DNA of 64,000 nt from JAWVYT01 sp046483065 (GCA_046483065.1 JAWODW010000104.1:39688-103687), one strand, 5' to 3'; numbered from the stretch's first letter, positions 8,574 through 18,128 are shown. The notes: generated by a model not told the origin, from the sequence alone. Numbers and translations: made by a program.

Positions 8574-8680
8574 ACAGGCCGAGGTCGAGGTTGAGGGCGG
8601 AGGGTTGAGGTTACGCTCTGACCAGGGGTCGGCGGGTACGCTGTCACCCCGATACGCACCGGGACTTCCGATGACGTGTA

Positions 8681-8944
8681 CTAGTCGTCCAGAGTTTCGA
8701 GCCGCTCCATGAGACGTGCGTGGACATCCTCCGTTGGGTCGGCGGGCGGGGCGAGCCGGTCCCGCAGCGCGGCGACGGCTTCACTGAAGTCGCCGCCGAA
8801 CCGCTCGCACCAGTCGCAGCCCTGCAGGTGGGCCTCAATCTGCTCGACGCGGCCGCCGGGCAGCTCGCCGTCCAGGTAGTCGGAGAGGTCGTCGAGGACC
8901 TCGGTGCAGCGGATCCCCGCCACGCTGCGATCATGTGCCTTCAT
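8681..8944 (-). CDS. Zinc-finger anti-sigma factor (zf-HC2)
   Basis: 87 residues. The centre has the HLQGCDWC motif (HxxxCxxC) of the anti-sigma zinc-finger domain; Cys13 and the EVLDDLSDYLDGELP segment precede it. There is no membrane helix, so this is a soluble anti-sigma factor that would bind the ECF sigma factor. Its ATG overlaps the sigma gene stop by ATGA, giving coupled synthesis of the two. The signal it responds to is unknown; soluble HxxxCxxC anti-sigma factors often sense redox state. Confidence 0.88.
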   Translation of the reverse strand: MKAHDRSVAGIRCTEVLDDLSDYLDGELPGGRVEQIEAHLQGCDWCERFGGDFSEAVAALRDRLAPPADPTEDVHARLMERLETLDD

Positions 8945-9489
8945 CGGTCCCCCCGTACATTCTCCATGAACCGGAGCCGGGCCCGGTGGACGCGGCTCTT
9001 CACGGCGGCCAGCGACAGCCCCAGCATCCCGGCCACCTCCTCGTTCCCGAACCCCTCCAGGTCCCGCAGTACCAGGACTTCCCGGTCTTCCGGCGACAGC
9101 CGCTCGAAGCCGCGCTCCACAACTTGCCGGGCGGCGATCCGGTCGGTCCACGTCTCGTCCGGGTCCCGCCCCCACCCCGCCCGGGCCGCAAAGGCGTCCA
9201 GCGGCTCGAACGTGTCTGGCGCCCCCGCAGGCCGACGGTACTGCCGGCGCACCGCGTTCCGTGCGATGGTCAGGAGCCAGGCCCGGGCCGAACCCTGGCC
9301 GCGGAAGGTGTCGGCACCGCGCCAGGCGGCGATGAAGGTCTCCTGAAGCGAGTCCTCCACCACCTCCGGGTCGTCGGTCTGGGTCCGGACGTAGCGGAGC
9401 ACGGCGGGCTCGTGAGACGCCACGAAGCGCTCGAACGCACGGCGGTCTCCCGCCGCCGCGCGGCTGAGCCACTCCGGGTCGTCGCTCAC
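8941..9489 (-). CDS. ECF-type RNA polymerase sigma factor
   Basis: 182 residues. Region 2 is seen in DSLQETFIAAWRGADTFRGQGSARAWLLTIARN and region 4 in LSPEDREVLVLRDLEGFGNEEVAGMLGLSLAAVKSRVHRARLR, the second with the usual helix-turn-helix. It directs polymerase to a limited set of promoters and is probably held by the downstream anti-sigma factor. The gene is the middle of three linked by 4-base overlaps (DUF2892 protein, sigma, anti-sigma). Confidence 0.93.
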   Translation of the reverse strand: MSDDPEWLSRAAAGDRRAFERFVASHEPAVLRYVRTQTDDPEVVEDSLQETFIAAWRGADTFRGQGSARAWLLTIARNAVRRQYRRPAGAPDTFEPLDAFAARAGWGRDPDETWTDRIAARQVVERGFERLSPEDREVLVLRDLEGFGNEEVAGMLGLSLAAVKSRVHRARLRFMENVRGDR

Positions 9490-9698
9490 GTCTCCGACTT
9501 AATCGAGCAGGTCGAGACCCCCAGCACCGTGTAGATCGGGCAGCTGCCGATCAGCCCGGTGATCAGCGGGATCACCCCAAGCCAGCCCCATGGGGTCTGC
9601 GGACCCACGAAGACCAGCGCGATCAGGACAGCGCCCAGTCCAACCCGGAGGACACGTTCGATGGTGTGCTCGTTCTTCGGCAGGATGTTCTCCAACAT
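9486..9698 (-). CDS. DUF2892-type small membrane protein
   Basis: 70 residues, MLENILPKNEHTIERVLRVG then two hydrophobic segments separated by PWGWLGVIP. The pattern, with LIGSCPIYTVLGVSTC, is that of the DUF2892 (YgaP-like C-terminal) membrane family, often found as a stand-alone protein or attached to rhodanese. Two cysteines (in GSCP and STCS) are conserved in the group. Its stop overlaps the sigma factor start, which suggests a role in the same response. The biochemical function is unknown. Confidence 0.85.
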   Translation of the reverse strand: MLENILPKNEHTIERVLRVGLGAVLIALVFVGPQTPWGWLGVIPLITGLIGSCPIYTVLGVSTCSIKSET

Positions 9699-9937
9699 GA
9701 TTCCTCGCTATCCGATGTTCGTGGAGGCGAATCTCGCCCCCTTCCAGTTTGATAGAGCCGGATCGACGGCGAAAGGATTCAGGAGTCGGGATTCAGGATG
9801 CAGGATGCAGGATTCAGGGCCAGAGGTCAGAGTTCGGAGACCGGAGCCAGACATTGCGGGGCGTGTCGGTTGTTCAGGGGGCCCGGGCCGTTGTACCTTC
9901 CGGTCCCCTGACACTCCCGACCACACCCGCAGGTCCC

Positions 9938-11322
9938 ATGAGAAGCCGACACCTACCCGGCCGGTTGACCCCTGCGTTCGTCCCGGTACTCGCGGCCATC
10001 CTCGCCCTCACGCTCAGCGCATGTGCCACGAACCCGCGGCCGGTCCCCGAGACGGATGAGCCGCACCTGGCGACGGCGTACCGGGTCCTCTCCACCACGC
10101 CGCTCATCGACTGAACCGACTCGTGCTGTGAGGACCCGGAGCTGGACGGCTTGAGCGCGTTCGGCGAGGAGGTGGTCCGGGAGATGAACCAGCTGGGGAT
10201 GCTCGTGGACATCTCCCACGTCTCGCCGGCCACGATGCACGACGTGCTCGACCTCTCCGAGGCGCCGGTGATCTTCTCCCACTCGTCGGCGCACAGCGTC
10301 ACGGACCACGCGCGGAACGTGCCCGACCGGGTGCTGGAGCGGATGTCGGAGAACGGCGGCGTGGTGATGGTCACCTACGTCACGGTCTTCGTGAGCCAGG
10401 CGCTCAAGGACTGGAAGGCCCTGCCGCCGGAGGAGCGGACGGAGACGCAGCTCGTGCGCTACCGTGGCGCCCTCGACCGCGACGGGAACACCGAGTCGCT
10501 CCTGGTCCTGGACTACGACCCCGCGAGCCCGCCGGCCGCCGGCGGCCAACCCACCGGTGGCGCACAATTCACCTTCAGCCCCGACGGTGTGCTGGTGGAG
10601 GGCGAGAACCACAGCGGCGAGTTCCGGTTCCAGGTGGAGACTGAGCCCACCGCCATCCCCTTCTTCGAGACCATCCACTGGCCGTTCGAGCTGGCCCTGA
10701 TGCGTCGGGCCGCGGGGATGGACGGCGATACGGTCCCCATGATCACCGGGCGCCGGGCCATGCCCTTCGCCCTCAGCCGCCTGGGTGAGGGCCGCGTGCA
10801 GATCCGCCACCCGTTCCGTGGCACCATGGAGGTGGACGTGGATGGCGACGGCCGGATCCGCACCCTCGACGCCTCCGGGACCACCCGGAAGCTCCGGGTC
10901 GAGCGCGTCGACGACGTCGCCGTGGCCGAGCTGGCCCGGGACTTCGCCGAGCGCGATGCAGCCGGCCAGGGGATCGGTGCGTTGAGCGGTCGCGGCGAGG
11001 CCGTCGGCGAGATCGATGGCGCCGGCGTGGCGGTGGATTACGGCGTGCCCCGAAAGCGGGGTCGCGAGATCTTCGGCGGGCTGGTCCCGTTCGACGAGGT
11101 ATGGCGCACGGGCGCCAACCGGGCCACCCACCTGACCACCGACGCCGACCTGGTCAACGGCGGCACGCCGGTGCCCGCGGGGACCTACACGCTGTTCACC
11201 GTGCCCGGCCCCGACCAGTGGACGGGACCGTGGAGGAGTTCACCGTGGTGGTGGACCCCGATGGCTACCTCCGGATGCGCTGGGACCGGACGGAGGCGTA
11301 CGTGTCCGTCCGGTCCCCCTGA
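9938..11322 (+). pseudogene. Decayed chimera of an M19 membrane dipeptidase and a DUF2911 protein
   Basis: A lipoprotein signal peptide (MRSRHLPGRL..., lipobox LSACA) opens a frame that stops at 10112-10114 after STTPLID. Downstream, the C-terminal part of an M19 dipeptidase is clear (FGEEVVREMNQLGMLVDISHVS, VIFSHSSAHSVTDHARNVPD, VVMVTYVTVFVSQ), but the whole catalytic middle of about 250 residues is missing. That frame runs straight on into a DUF2911-type sequence (VDYGVPRKRGREIFGGLVPF, DEVWRTGANRATHLTTDADL, PAGTYTLFTVPGPDQW). The DUF2911 end breaks at about 11220; its last part (TVEEFTVVVDPDGYL, AYVSVRSP) continues in another frame. At least three deletions or shifts explain this. The fused frame 10151-11407 is still open, but I judge the locus non-functional. 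Confidence 0.85.
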
Positions 11323-11337
11323 GGCCTGCCGGGTCGG

Positions 11338-14300
11338 CTACTTCGAGCGCACCACCCGGAGCGCACGGGTCCACGCCTGGTCGCCGATCTCCACGTTGAC
11401 CGTGTAGACGCCGGGCTCGACGGTCTCCATGCCACCGCCGAAACCGCCGAAGCTCATGCGCAGACCCCGGGCGCGGAGCCCGTAGTAGATGTCGCGCATC
11501 ACGTTGCCCACGGCCTGCATGTCCGGCTGCGCCTGGCGGGCCTCGCCTGCCTCGGCCGCCTCGCCCGCCTCAGCCGCCTCCGCCGCTTCCGCCGCGCCGG
11601 CCGCCTCCCTCTCCTGTGTCCGTTCCGGCTGCTCCGGCGGGTAGCGCTCACCGGGACGCGCCGGGTCCTGGGCTCCGCCACCGCCGCCGAATCCCCGGAA
11701 CGCCGCGGCCAGGTTGCCGCTCCGGAACAGTTGGAGCGCCCGGTCCACCGCCGCCCGGTCGGCCCCCTCGTGCTCCACGAGTGAGTCGCCGACCTCCACC
11801 ACGGCGTCGGCCATCCGCAGGCTGTCCCTGCGCTCCGCCGGTGACAGCTTCTGCTCTTCCTGCTCTCTCGGGGCCCGCATGCCCCAGCTCACGGAATGCA
11901 TCCCCGGCGTGAGGGGTCCGTTCAACGAGGCCACCGTGTCACCTGCAGCGCTGATCACGGTGATATCGGCCTGGGGGCCCTGCCGCCCGCCACGGGCCGT
12001 CATCCCCGCCATCCCCGGCCGACGCCCGGCCTGGGCCGCCTCGGCCCGCCCGGCCCGTTCGGCCCGTTCGGCCCGCTCGGCGTCCTCCGGAGCCTCGGCT
12101 TCCGGCGCCTCGAAGTTTTCGGGGATCCAGTAGCGGATGGCGGCACCGGCGCCAGGGCTCTCGCCCGCGAAGTAGCGGTGCCCGGTGGACTCACCGCCGG
12201 AGAACCCGTCGCTGAACTGGAGTCCCGGCGCCGGTGTGAAGACCGCGGGCTCGCCGTCGGCGAGCCTCGTCCCGGCCACCTGCTGGAGCGGCGCGATGTC
12301 CACGATCCAGACGGAGCGGCCGTGTGTGGCGGCAATGAGCTCCCGGTCCCGGGGGTGGATCTTCAGGTCGTTGACGGGCACCGTGGGCAGCCCGTTCATG
12401 AACTCCGTCCAGCCCTCGCCCCGATTCGTGGACACGTAAACGCCCACGTCCGTGCCGGCGAAGAGGAGGTCCGGGTTGGTCGGGTCCTCACGGATCACGT
12501 GGACGTAGTCGGGCGCGCCCGTGGGCAGCCCGTCGGTGATCCGTCGGAACCGCCGGCCCAGGTCGTCGGTGACGTAGATGTACGGGGTGAAGTCGTCGCT
12601 TCGATGCCCGTCGAAGCTGACGTAGAACCGGTCGGCCATGTGGCTGCTGGGCTCGACGCGGCTGACATACGTGTTCTCGGGCACGCCGCGGAACCGGCGG
12701 TGGTCCACCTGCTGCCAGTCGGCCTCCGGACCGGGCCGGACCCAGACGTTGCCGTCGTCGGTCCCGGCGTAGAGCCGGCCCTGGACCAGCGGCGACTCGG
12801 CCAGAGCCACGATGGTGGAGTGGGTCTCGGCACCGGTGACGTCGGGCGTGATCCCGCCGGTGGTCTCGGTGCTGACCCGGATCTTCATGGTGTCGGCCGT
12901 GGTCAGGTCCGGGGAGATCACGCCGAAGCTGTCGCCCCGGTCGATGGACGCCAGGACCCGGTTCCCCGCCGCGTAGATCGTCGACGGCGCGTGGGGCGAC
13001 ATGATGATCGGCGTGTTCCAGTTGTAGCGCAGGTCGTACCGCGCCGAATCAACCGCGACCCTCTCCTTCCACTCGGCCACCTTCTCGGCCTCCTCGGCCG
13101 TCATCTCACGGGCCGAGTCCACGCCCTCGTAGACCGCGATGGAGTCGCGGAGCGCCGAGACGTGCTCGGTCCAGTCCGGCCGGCCCAGCGACGAGCGCTC
13201 GCCCGTCTCCATGTTGATCCGGGCCATGGCGCCGCCCTGGGACTCGGCGTAGACGATGGCCGGGTCCTCCGGGTCCTGCTGGGTGTAGAACCCGTCGCCG
13301 CCGTTGATGGTGTACCACAGGTGGTGGTCGATGGCGCCCCGCGCCCGGCGGCTCGGGCCGCACCAGGTGCCGTTGTCCTGGAGCCCGCCGCAGACGCGGT
13401 ACGGGATCTCCATGTTGTAGCTCACGTGGTAGAACTGGCCCAGGGGCATGATGTTGATGAAATCGTACGTGCCTCCGCGGTCCCACGTGACCCCGATCCC
13501 ACCGTCGTTGCCCACGATGAAGTGGTCCGGGTCGGTCGGGTCCCACCACATGGCGTGATGGTCCACATGGACCCCGATGGTGGCCTCGCCCACGGTCTTC
13601 CCGCCGTCCTTCGAGAACTGGACGGGCGTGGACGACCAGTAGACCAGGTCGGGGTCATCGGGCGCCACACGGACCTGGGAGTAGTAGAACGGCCGGGTGT
13701 TCTCACCGGTCATCCACGTCCATGTCTCGCCGCCGTCCTCGGAGCGGTAGAGCCCGCTACCCTTGAGCCCCGACGCGTTGGCCTCGTCCTCCTCGAGCCC
13801 GTCGAGCCCCTCGCCCTTCTCGGCCTCCACCAGCGCATACATGACATCCGGTCGGCTGGGCGCGATGGCGAGCCCGATCCGGCCCTTCAGCGTCGCCGGG
13901 AACCCGCCGCCGGTGACCTCCGTCCAGGTGTCGCCGCCATCGGTGGACTTCCACAGCCCGCTGCCCGGGCCGCCGCTGTCCAGGAACCACGGCCCGCGAA
14001 CCCGCTCCCAACTCGCCGCCCAGAGGACGTCCGGGTCCCGGGGATCCATCACCAGATCCACGAAGCCGGCCCGGTCGCTGATGTGCTTGACCCGCTCCCA
14101 CCTCTCGCCGCCGTCGGTGGTCCGGTAGAGACCACGCTCCTCGTTGTGGCCCCAGATGTGGCCCAGCGCCGCGACCCACGCCGTGTTCGGATCCCTCGGA
14201 TGGACGAGGATCCGGCCGATGGCCTGCGTCTCGCCGAGACCCGCGAACGTCCAGCTCTCACCGCCATCCCGGGAGACGTACACGCCGCCGCCGGGGGAGA

Positions 14301-14670
14301 TCGAGTTGCGGGAGTCCTCCTCGCCGGTGCCGGCGTACAGCACGTTCGGATCACTGGGCGCCACGGCCATGTCGCCCATGGCGATCACCCGCTGATCGTC
14401 GAAGATCGGCGTGAAGGTGGTCCCGTTGTTGACCGTCTTCCAGATCCCGCCGCTCGCCGCCGCCACGTAGAACGTGCTGGTGCCCGGCACGCCCTCCACG
14501 TCGGTGACGCGTCCGGACATGTTGGTCGGCCCGATGGACCGCCACTCCATGCCGGCGAGGAACGCCGGATCGGGCGTCTGGGCCGCCGCCGGGATGGACC
14601 CGGCCAGGATCAGGAGGGTGAACGCGCCGGCGAGGGTGCCGGCGATACTCGGGAAACGACGAGCTCGCAT
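11338..14670 (-). CDS. Large secreted BNR/VPS10-type beta-propeller protein
   Basis: 1,110 residues from ATG 14670 (GGAG upstream), with a signal peptide ending IPAAAQ. Repeated BNR/Asp-box units occur throughout: SRDGGESWTF, TTDGGERWERV, STDGGDTWTEV, SEDGGETWTW, STNRGEGWTEF. That is the sortilin/VPS10-like, xyloglucanase-like propeller fold, and proteins of this size with GMEWRSIGPTNMSGR near the start are abundant in Gemmatimonadota. The C-terminal 250 residues are linker-like, with Ala/Glu/Arg low complexity (AERAERAERAGRAEAAQAG, AAEAAEAAEAGEAAEAGEA) around a segment ending in a probable sorting or barrel-contact domain. It is exported; the substrate is unknown. Codon-repeat DNA at 11540-11600 may be unstable in length. 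Confidence 0.85.
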   Translation of the reverse strand: MRARRFPSIAGTLAGAFTLLILAGSIPAAAQTPDPAFLAGMEWRSIGPTNMSGRVTDVEGVPGTSTFYVAAASGGIWKTVNNGTTFTPIFDDQRVIAMGDMAVAPSDPNVLYAGTGEEDSRNSISPGGGVYVSRDGGESWTFAGLGETQAIGRILVHPRDPNTAWVAALGHIWGHNEERGLYRTTDGGERWERVKHISDRAGFVDLVMDPRDPDVLWAASWERVRGPWFLDSGGPGSGLWKSTDGGDTWTEVTGGGFPATLKGRIGLAIAPSRPDVMYALVEAEKGEGLDGLEEDEANASGLKGSGLYRSEDGGETWTWMTGENTRPFYYSQVRVAPDDPDLVYWSSTPVQFSKDGGKTVGEATIGVHVDHHAMWWDPTDPDHFIVGNDGGIGVTWDRGGTYDFINIMPLGQFYHVSYNMEIPYRVCGGLQDNGTWCGPSRRARGAIDHHLWYTINGGDGFYTQQDPEDPAIVYAESQGGAMARINMETGERSSLGRPDWTEHVSALRDSIAVYEGVDSAREMTAEEAEKVAEWKERVAVDSARYDLRYNWNTPIIMSPHAPSTIYAAGNRVLASIDRGDSFGVISPDLTTADTMKIRVSTETTGGITPDVTGAETHSTIVALAESPLVQGRLYAGTDDGNVWVRPGPEADWQQVDHRRFRGVPENTYVSRVEPSSHMADRFYVSFDGHRSDDFTPYIYVTDDLGRRFRRITDGLPTGAPDYVHVIREDPTNPDLLFAGTDVGVYVSTNRGEGWTEFMNGLPTVPVNDLKIHPRDRELIAATHGRSVWIVDIAPLQQVAGTRLADGEPAVFTPAPGLQFSDGFSGGESTGHRYFAGESPGAGAAIRYWIPENFEAPEAEAPEDAERAERAERAGRAEAAQAGRRPGMAGMTARGGRQGPQADITVISAAGDTVASLNGPLTPGMHSVSWGMRAPREQEEQKLSPAERRDSLRMADAVVEVGDSLVEHEGADRAAVDRALQLFRSGNLAAAFRGFGGGGGAQDPARPGERYPPEQPERTQEREAAGAAEAAEAAEAGEAAEAGEARQAQPDMQAVGNVMRDIYYGLRARGLRMSFGGFGGGMETVEPGVYTVNVEIGDQAWTRALRVVRSK

Positions 14671-14736
14671 GGTACAGCTCCGGGTTGTGTGTCCCTGGTG
14701 GCGGGGCCTGCCTCTTGTACGACGCCCCAAACCCCA

Positions 14737-15234
14737 TCAGCGTTGAGCGCCGCCCTCGTCCTTCATGGCCCGGAACGCTTCGGCGAAGCTCTCCACCTCT
14801 TCCCTGGCGAAGGCGTCGACCACCGACTCATCCTCGCCGAACTGGAGGTTCTCCGCCAACTGGCGCTCCGGGTCGTCGAACTCGACGTGCATCCGGCCGT
14901 CCTGCCACCGGATATCGCGGATCTCCGACACCGCGTAACTGGCCCGGAAGTTCAACGCCTTGCCCACCACCCTGCGCATGAGCCCGCCGAAGAACCCCTT
15001 CAGGCCATCGGCCTCCGCGTCGGCCGCCAGCTCCGCCTGCGCCTCGGCACGGGTCGAGTCTGACAGGGCGAAGTACACCCAGTCCTCGGTCAGCCCCATC
15101 TTCAGGTTCCCGTCGTGGCTGTGGATGACGTGGACGTCCGGGCCCACGTCGTCACCGCTGAAATCCATCTGGCTGTCACGGTCCCCACAGCCCACGAGGG
15201 CCACCATCAGCACGGCTGTCATTACGGTCCGCAT
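14737..15234 (-). CDS. Small lipoprotein of unknown function
   Basis: 165 residues from ATG 15234, with the lipoprotein signal MRTVMTAVLMVALVGC (lipobox ALVGC, Cys16). The mature part has two segments, GLTEDWVYFALSDSTRAE and a later helical, acidic stretch (DESVVDAFAREEVESFAEAF). No known domain was recognised. It lies 66 bp upstream of the BNR gene on the same strand and diverges from the phosphotransferase gene. Confidence 0.8.
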   Translation of the reverse strand: MRTVMTAVLMVALVGCGDRDSQMDFSGDDVGPDVHVIHSHDGNLKMGLTEDWVYFALSDSTRAEAQAELAADAEADGLKGFFGGLMRRVVGKALNFRASYAVSEIRDIRWQDGRMHVEFDDPERQLAENLQFGEDESVVDAFAREEVESFAEAFRAMKDEGGAQR

Positions 15235-15325
15235 CCATCGCCTCAGCTGTTCCGTTCGCTTCGCACCGCGCGGCCGGTCCTGTGGAGACTCGCATCCAAC
15301 CGCATGCATCGCCATAGTAACAGCC

Positions 15326-15997
15326 ATGCAACATTCTGAAAGAGTGCGCGCGGCGCTCACGGCCAAGATGGAGAAGCGGCTCCTGGTCTCGCTGGCCCGA
15401 CGCCTGCCCGGCTGGGTCCACTCCGATCACCTCACGATCCTGGGCGTCATCGCCGCCATCGGGATCGGAGCCGGGTACGCACTGTCCATCCTGAGCCCCC
15501 ACTGGCTCTGGCTGGCCAGCGCCATGCTGGCGCTGAACTGGTTCGGCGACAGCCTGGATGGGACCGTGGCCCGGGTCCGGCGAGCCGAGCGCCCCCGGTA
15601 CGGATACTACCTCGATCACGCCGTGGACGCGTTCACCACCGTCCTCATCGGTCTCGGGATCGGGCTGTCCCCCTTCGTCTCCCTCTTCGTGGGCCTCGGC
15701 ATCGTCATCATCTATCTGCTCATGTCCATCAACGTCTACCTGGAGTCGACGGTCTTCGGCGAGTTCAAGATGGACTACGGCGTGCTGGGACCGACCGAGG
15801 TCCGGATCCTCCTCATCGCCCTCAACACCGTGGCCATATGGGTCACTACCACCGGGCGGACGACGCCCGGCGAGATCGCACCGGGGGCCAACCTGGCGTT
15901 CTCGGCGGTGCTCGGAGTCATGGCCCTTCTCCTCCTCTGGCGGTTCGGCGGCAACCTGCGGCGACTCGCCCGGGAAGACCCGCTGCCGCATCCATGA
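15326..15997 (+). CDS. CDP-alcohol phosphatidyltransferase family protein
   Basis: 223 residues, integral membrane. The catalytic motif D-x2-DG-x2-AR-x8-G-x3-D-x3-D is complete in DSLDGTVARVRRAERPRYGYYLDHAVD. Five to six hydrophobic segments follow and precede it. The family moves a phosphatidyl or phosphoalcohol group from CDP-activated donors to an alcohol in phospholipid synthesis. The specific alcohol cannot be told. Its stop overlaps the next start (ATGA), so it is coupled to the yjbQ-like gene. Confidence 0.9.
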   Translation: MQHSERVRAALTAKMEKRLLVSLARRLPGWVHSDHLTILGVIAAIGIGAGYALSILSPHWLWLASAMLALNWFGDSLDGTVARVRRAERPRYGYYLDHAVDAFTTVLIGLGIGLSPFVSLFVGLGIVIIYLLMSINVYLESTVFGEFKMDYGVLGPTEVRILLIALNTVAIWVTTTGRTTPGEIAPGANLAFSAVLGVMALLLLWRFGGNLRRLAREDPLPHP

Positions 15998-16417
15998 CTG
16001 CGTCCCGGCACACGGTCCACTGCCACACCCGGGGCAACGGGGATATCCTGGACCTGACCGAGGATATCCAGCGGGTGGTAGCCGGGAGCGGCGTCGTAAC
16101 GGGCCAGGCCACGCTGATGGTGGTGGGCTCCACCGCCGCCCTGACCACCCTCGAGTACGAGCCCGGGCTGGTGCACCACGATATCGTGGCGGCGCTGGAG
16201 CGGATCGCGCCGGAGGACGGCCGCTACCGCCACGAGGAGACCTGGCACGATGACAACGGACACAGCCACGTCAGGGCCGCCCTCATCGGTCCTTCGCTGG
16301 CGCTCCCCCATCACGGACGGCTCCGTGCCCCTGGGGACGTGGCAGCAGGTGGTCCTCGTGGACCTCGACACCCGACCCCGGAATCGGACCATTGTCATCA
16401 CGGTCCTCGGAACGTGA
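15994..16417 (+). pseudogene. yjbQ: YjbQ/UPF0047 (secondary thiamine-phosphate synthase) gene with one-base frameshift
   Basis: The first 105 codons read as a normal YjbQ protein: LDLTEDIQRVV, TLMVVGSTAALTTLEYEPGLV and YRHEETWHDDNGHSHVRAALIGPSLALP. At the run of five C at 16305-16309 the frame goes wrong. Skipping one C restores ITDGSVPLGTWQQVVLVDLD, RPRNRTIVITVLGT and a stop at 16415-16417, exactly the conserved family C-terminus. All family blocks are intact apart from this base, so either the gene is a very recent pseudogene or the homopolymer was miscalled. As written, translation would run to 16446. Confidence 0.9.
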
Positions 16418-16442
16418 GCCGGAGGAAGCGAGTCCGGCACCG

Positions 16443-17738
16443 GTGAGCCGGAAGGACGAGGCCGGCGCCAGCGGGATGAGTCGTGCCGTGGTGGCCCTCG
16501 GCATCGCCCGGATGGCCGACGCGGTGGCCAACTCGTTCCTGGTGATCGTGCTGCCCCTCTACATCGCCAGCGGCGAGGTCACCGGCTCATCGCTGGGTCT
16601 CTCCGAAGCGGCACTCACCGGCGTGATCCTGGCCGTGTTCGGCTTCTTCAACGCCTTCGCCCAACCGTTCGCGGGACGCCTCAGCGACCGGCTGGGACGC
16701 CGCCGCGTGTTCGTCATCGGTGGGCTCATCGTGCTGGCCGGCTTCAACTTCCTCTACATCTTCTCCGACAGCTACTTCACGCTGATGCTGATCCGCATGG
16801 GCCAGGGGCTCAGCGTGGCGTTCACCATCGTGGCCACGGTGGCGTTGGTGAACGAGCTCAGCACCCGGGGCAACCGGGGCGGCAACATGGGGCTCTACAA
16901 CTCACTCCGGCTCATCGGCTTCGGGACCGGACCGCTGGTGGCGGGGTTCGTGGTCTCCGGCGGGCCGTACGACCTCTTCGGGATCGCCATCACGGGCTAC
17001 GACGCCGCCTTCCTCGTGGCCACCCTCGGAGCGCTGGTGGGCGCCGGCACCGTCATGCTCCTGGTGCGGGACCCGGCGGAGACCACCGCGGCCGTCGGGC
17101 GGGTGAAGCTCGCGGTCCGGGCCCGGGACGGGAAGCATCTGCTGGACCCGATCTTCACCCTCGGCCTCGCCACGCTCGTCATGGCCTCGTGCATCGCGCT
17201 CCTGGCCTCCATCGAGCCCGACGTCAACCGCCGACTCGGCCAGGACGCCCGCTGGTTCGGCGTCGAGTTCGCCGTCTTCATCCTCTCGCTCTCCGCGTTC
17301 CAGCCCGTGGTCGGGCGGATGAGCGACCACTACGGACGGCGCATCTTCATCCTCGTGGGCCTCATCGGGCTGGCGCCCACCACGCTGGCCCAGGGGCTCG
17401 TACTCACGCCATGGGGGATGGTGGCCGCCCGCTTCACGCAGGGGATCGCCGGCGCCATGATCTTCTCCCCCGCCCTGGCCCTGGCCGGCGACCTGGCCAA
17501 GCGCGGTCAGTCCGGGCTCCAGCTGTCGGTCCTGACCATGTCGTTCGGGATCGGGATCGCAGTCGGCCAGCTGGTGGCCGGGTTCCTGGTGGGCTTGGGC
17601 TTCATCGTCCCCTTCGCCACCGGCGCCACGCTGGCGCTCCTGGCCACGGTGCTCGTCTGGACCCAGGTTGAGGAGCCCGGCCGCGGAGTACCGGCAGCCC
17701 ACGAGCCGCCCGTAGCCGACTTCGGCTCGCCGTCATAG
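16443..17738 (+). CDS. Major facilitator superfamily transporter
   Basis: 431 residues from GTG 16443; an in-frame TTG at 16392 overlaps the yjbQ-like gene and is less likely. Twelve membrane segments can be traced. The MFS motif A appears between TM2 and TM3 as GRLSDRLGRRRVFVIG and again in the second half as GRMSDHYGRRIFILVG. RMGQGLSVAF and RFTQGIAGAM are the matching segments in each half, showing the internal duplication. It is probably a drug or metabolite efflux carrier; the substrate is unknown. Confidence 0.9.
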   Translation: MSRKDEAGASGMSRAVVALGIARMADAVANSFLVIVLPLYIASGEVTGSSLGLSEAALTGVILAVFGFFNAFAQPFAGRLSDRLGRRRVFVIGGLIVLAGFNFLYIFSDSYFTLMLIRMGQGLSVAFTIVATVALVNELSTRGNRGGNMGLYNSLRLIGFGTGPLVAGFVVSGGPYDLFGIAITGYDAAFLVATLGALVGAGTVMLLVRDPAETTAAVGRVKLAVRARDGKHLLDPIFTLGLATLVMASCIALLASIEPDVNRRLGQDARWFGVEFAVFILSLSAFQPVVGRMSDHYGRRIFILVGLIGLAPTTLAQGLVLTPWGMVAARFTQGIAGAMIFSPALALAGDLAKRGQSGLQLSVLTMSFGIGIAVGQLVAGFLVGLGFIVPFATGATLALLATVLVWTQVEEPGRGVPAAHEPPVADFGSPS

Positions 17739-17762
17739 CCACCTTCAACGAGAGACACCGTC

Positions 17763-18128
17763 ATGCGCTTCTTCCTCCGCCTCCTCGCCACCGCCGTCGC
17801 CCTCTGGGTGGCGGTCCTTATCGTCCCGGGCATCACCTACACCGGCGGCGCCATCGGGCTCCTGGGGGTGGCCGTGGTCTTCGGCGTGGTCAACGCCGTG
17901 ATCCGGCCGATCCTCAAGCTCCTGACCTGCCCGCTGATGGTCCTGACGCTGGGCCTCTTCGTCTTCATCCTGAACGCGCTCATGCTCTGGCTCACCAGTG
18001 AGCTCGCGTTGGCGCTGGGAATCGGGTTCGACGTGGCCGGCTTCTGGGCCGCGCTCCTCGGCGCCATCATCGTGGGGCTCGTCAGCACCGTACTGACGCT
18101 CTTTGTGGGGGCGAAGGAAAAGGACTGA
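17763..18128 (+). CDS. Phage-holin-family / YvlD-like membrane protein (PF04020)
   Basis: 121 residues, four hydrophobic segments. The block VFGVVNAVIRPILKLLTCPLMVLTLGLFVFILNA is diagnostic of this family. The name comes from homology to holins, but these chromosomal proteins are not phage-derived lysis proteins and their role is unknown. It starts 24 bp after the MFS gene on the same strand, so the two may be co-transcribed. Confidence 0.9.
   Translation: MRFFLRLLATAVALWVAVLIVPGITYTGGAIGLLGVAVVFGVVNAVIRPILKLLTCPLMVLTLGLFVFILNALMLWLTSELALALGIGFDVAGFWAALLGAIIVGLVSTVLTLFVGAKEKD

Noticed and set aside
9781..9830. CAGGATGCAGGATGCAGGATTCAGG repeats before the M19 remnant as an origin or iteron cluster
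   Set aside because: Only two or three short direct copies without further structure or replication gene.
11896..15063. A 1,055-codon open frame opposite the BNR protein gene
   Set aside because: Low-complexity, His/Arg/Asp-rich translation with no domain; the opposite strand has clear Asp-box repeats and a signal peptide.
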